Shown here: piece by piece, positions 62,602 to 64,000 of the stretch
Layout: each line of letters opens with the position of its first letter
Position numbering within the stretch: position 1 is the stretch's first letter
DNA from: Clostridiales bacterium UBA1316
GTDB lineage: Bacteria > Bacillota > Clostridia > Oscillospirales > Oscillospiraceae
Direction: 5' to 3'
DNA length: 64,000 nt
Assembly (NCBI GenBank): GCA_002307055.1
Contig: DBTM01000049.1
Coordinates: forward strand, 1-64,000
Position numbers and translations under genes: made by a program
The notes under the pieces: model-generated
The model's database searches: none
Told to the model about the DNA's origin: nothing
The model's input: the letters and a program-made list of their open reading frames with translations, nothing else

Positions 62602-64000
62602 ATGAAACGCGGCAAATCAAAAAAGTTATTTCTTACTATGCTGATTATGGCGGTGCTGGTATTGTCGTGTACAGTGCTGGTCTCGGCGGATCACGATTCC
62701 CTGGTACCTCCGGCAGGAAAACTTGATGTTTACATAACTTCCGGAGGATCGACAACTCTTCTGCACAGCTACAGCTTAGATGACATGCGAAACATGGCGA
62801 ATAATCTTGTGGCGCAGGGTGCAATTCAAAACACTGTATCGTATTCATCTATTGATGCCATGCCGGCCAGAGTTCTGACTGTCGCGCATGGTGTCGATAT
62901 CCTTGATTTATTAGCGGATTTGCAGAATTATGTCACCGATCCGGCGATATCGATAGACGCTGCCAATCTCATCAAGTTCACAGCGACTGATGGATACCGC
63001 AGAAGCTACACATATACCAATCTGATAGATACCGACCGTTATTATTATCCGGCGATGTTTTCAGCAAGCTCGTGGAACAGCTTAACCGGGACTGTTAGTC
63101 CCGGTGATGTCCAGGCGGGTGCGACGCTTGTCCAGCCAATGCTGGCTGTCACATCGTATCAATACCGGACAGATATGGAAACCCAGCCGTCACAGTTAAC
63201 GGAAGCCGATATATTCCGGTTCTGCATCGGAATGACGCCGGGTGATTTGATCTCGGGCAATTCCACAACATCAAGCTATATTAAGGGTGTATACCGGATT
63301 GATATCTTCATGGACGCGAATGTACCGCTGGATATCGGTGTCTCCGGTTTAACAATAGATAAGGACGACGCGGAAATTGAAGTGGGTTCAACCGTGACGC
63401 TGACTGCGAAGGTTGTACCCGACGACGCGACAAATAAAAATGTGGTATGGACGTCAAGTGACCAGTCAGTCGCGACAGTAGACGGCGGAGTTGTAACCGG
63501 TGTCGGTGCCGGCTCGGCAGTAATTACCGCAACTTCTATCGACGGCGGTAAAAATGTGACGTGCGATGTAACGGTTAAAACATCAAATGTCGCTGTTACT
63601 GGAATTACAATAAATGATGCGATTAGTCTGTCGGTGGGAAAAAGCCGGACACTTACGGCGGTCGTCGCGCCTTATAATGCGACAAACAGCGCTGTAACCT
63701 GGAGCAGTGATAATACGATAGTTGCGACGGTGAGCGACGGGAAAGTGCTGGGCGTTTCCCCAGGGACGGCAAATATAACCGTCACAACAGTCGACGGTGG
63801 GTTTACCGACTCATGTAAAATCACGGTTTTAGCCGATGCGGTCCGCGTAACAGGCGTGACGATGAACAGAAGCAGCCTCTCGCTCGCCAAAGGAGAATCG
63901 GATTTGCTTATTGCGACGGTCACGCCGAGCAATGCCTCTGACAATACGGTGCTCTGGAGCAGTGACACGCCGGGTGTCGCTGCAGTTGATACGAGCGGCG
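62602..64000 (+). CDS. Surface protein with RYYYP domain and Big2 repeats, 3' partial
   Basis: This protein starts at the ATG at 62602 behind AGAGGATG and runs off the window end (466 codons). Signal peptide: KKLFLTMLIMAVLVLSCTVL. One RYYYP-type domain (about residues 37-240; YSSIDAMPARV, TDRYYYPAM) is followed by at least three bacterial Ig-like group 2 domains (VSGLTIDKDDAEIEVGST; VVWTSSDQSVATVDGG; AVTWSSDNTIVATVSDGK; VLWSSDTPGVAAVDTSG). It is co-transcribed with the ExbB-like and DUF2149 genes and shares its first domain with the protein at 59927-61657. Confidence 0.88.
   Translation, partial: MKRGKSKKLFLTMLIMAVLVLSCTVLVSADHDSLVPPAGKLDVYITSGGSTTLLHSYSLDDMRNMANNLVAQGAIQNTVSYSSIDAMPARVLTVAHGVDILDLLADLQNYVTDPAISIDAANLIKFTATDGYRRSYTYTNLIDTDRYYYPAMFSASSWNSLTGTVSPGDVQAGATLVQPMLAVTSYQYRTDMETQPSQLTEADIFRFCIGMTPGDLISGNSTTSSYIKGVYRIDIFMDANVPLDIGVSGLTIDKDDAEIEVGSTVTLTAKVVPDDATNKNVVWTSSDQSVATVDGGVVTGVGAGSAVITATSIDGGKNVTCDVTVKTSNVAVTGITINDAISLSVGKSRTLTAVVAPYNATNSAVTWSSDNTIVATVSDGKVLGVSPGTANITVTTVDGGFTDSCKITVLADAVRVTGVTMNRSSLSLAKGESDLLIATVTPSNASDNTVLWSSDTPGVAAVDTSG

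Noticed and set aside
63672..63968. 98-codon minus-strand frame at the window end
   Set aside because: It is antisense to in-frame Big2 repeats of the partial surface protein and arises from their repetitive codons.

Overview
The window looks like the chromosome of an anaerobic Bacillota of class Clostridia, probably near the Oscillospirales. The reasons are intermediate GC, many TTG/GTG starts behind AGGAGG-type ribosome sites, rubrerythrin, a YlmH-type RNA-binding protein, S-layer homology domains, XRE/YafY/GyrI-type regulators and a clostridial type IV pilus (T4P) locus under a c-di-GMP-I riboswitch. No tRNA, rRNA, CRISPR array, integrase or insertion sequence was recognised.

Layout. 1-9 kb: a GGDEF-EAL gene with an in-frame TGA inside the GGDEF domain; a four-gene minus-strand operon (DUF1653-GNAT, YgjP-type metalloprotease, YetF/DUF421, RluA-type synthase); YbaK-type deacylase and YlmH; a HEAT-like protein; a LuxR-type regulator; rubrerythrin and a formate/nitrite-type channel. 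9-27.6 kb: the T4P locus pilB-pilT-pilC, then promoter, c-di-GMP-I riboswitch and terminator, then pilA-pilD-pilMN (fused)-pilO, three further prepilin-like genes, a PilX-like 711-aa protein and a secreted protein of about 1764 aa. PilB carries two MshEN-type motifs, so c-di-GMP probably acts on both pilin transcription and the extension motor. 27.7-33.4 kb: motB-motA without other flagellar genes, GNAT, a YafY/GyrI pair with a palindromic operator, and an MFS exporter.

33.5-43 kb: two convergent MacAB-like export systems around an S-layer-domain protein. The plus-strand system has kept its adaptor and permease, but its ATPase is a 60-codon remnant; the minus-strand system is complete. 43-52 kb: an autoregulated XRE/PLDc_N/ABC-2 operon, an EncFtn-like ferritin, a zinc-ribbon TM2 protein, AraC and XRE regulators, a tandem GNAT, an Asp/Glu-racemase-like protein and a stand-alone molbindin.

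52.3-64 kb: the most unusual part. A 1480-aa secreted metallophosphatase/DUF4430-like/NHL protein is followed after 21 bp by a 46-codon gene with a textbook lasso-peptide leader, a predicted Asp9 ring and a C-terminal Ser. Facing it is an operon for a PqqD-like B1 protein, a B2 leader peptidase and an HPr-kinase-like enzyme, as in paeninodin-type phosphorylated lasso peptides, but no lasso cyclase is present. Next come a lipoprotein and a terminator-ended leader RNA upstream of a gene set pairing surface proteins that share a 'RYYYP' domain with an ExbB/TolQ-like channel and a DUF2149 (ExbD-like) protein. The last is plausibly a proton-motive-force-energised surface system with no described function.
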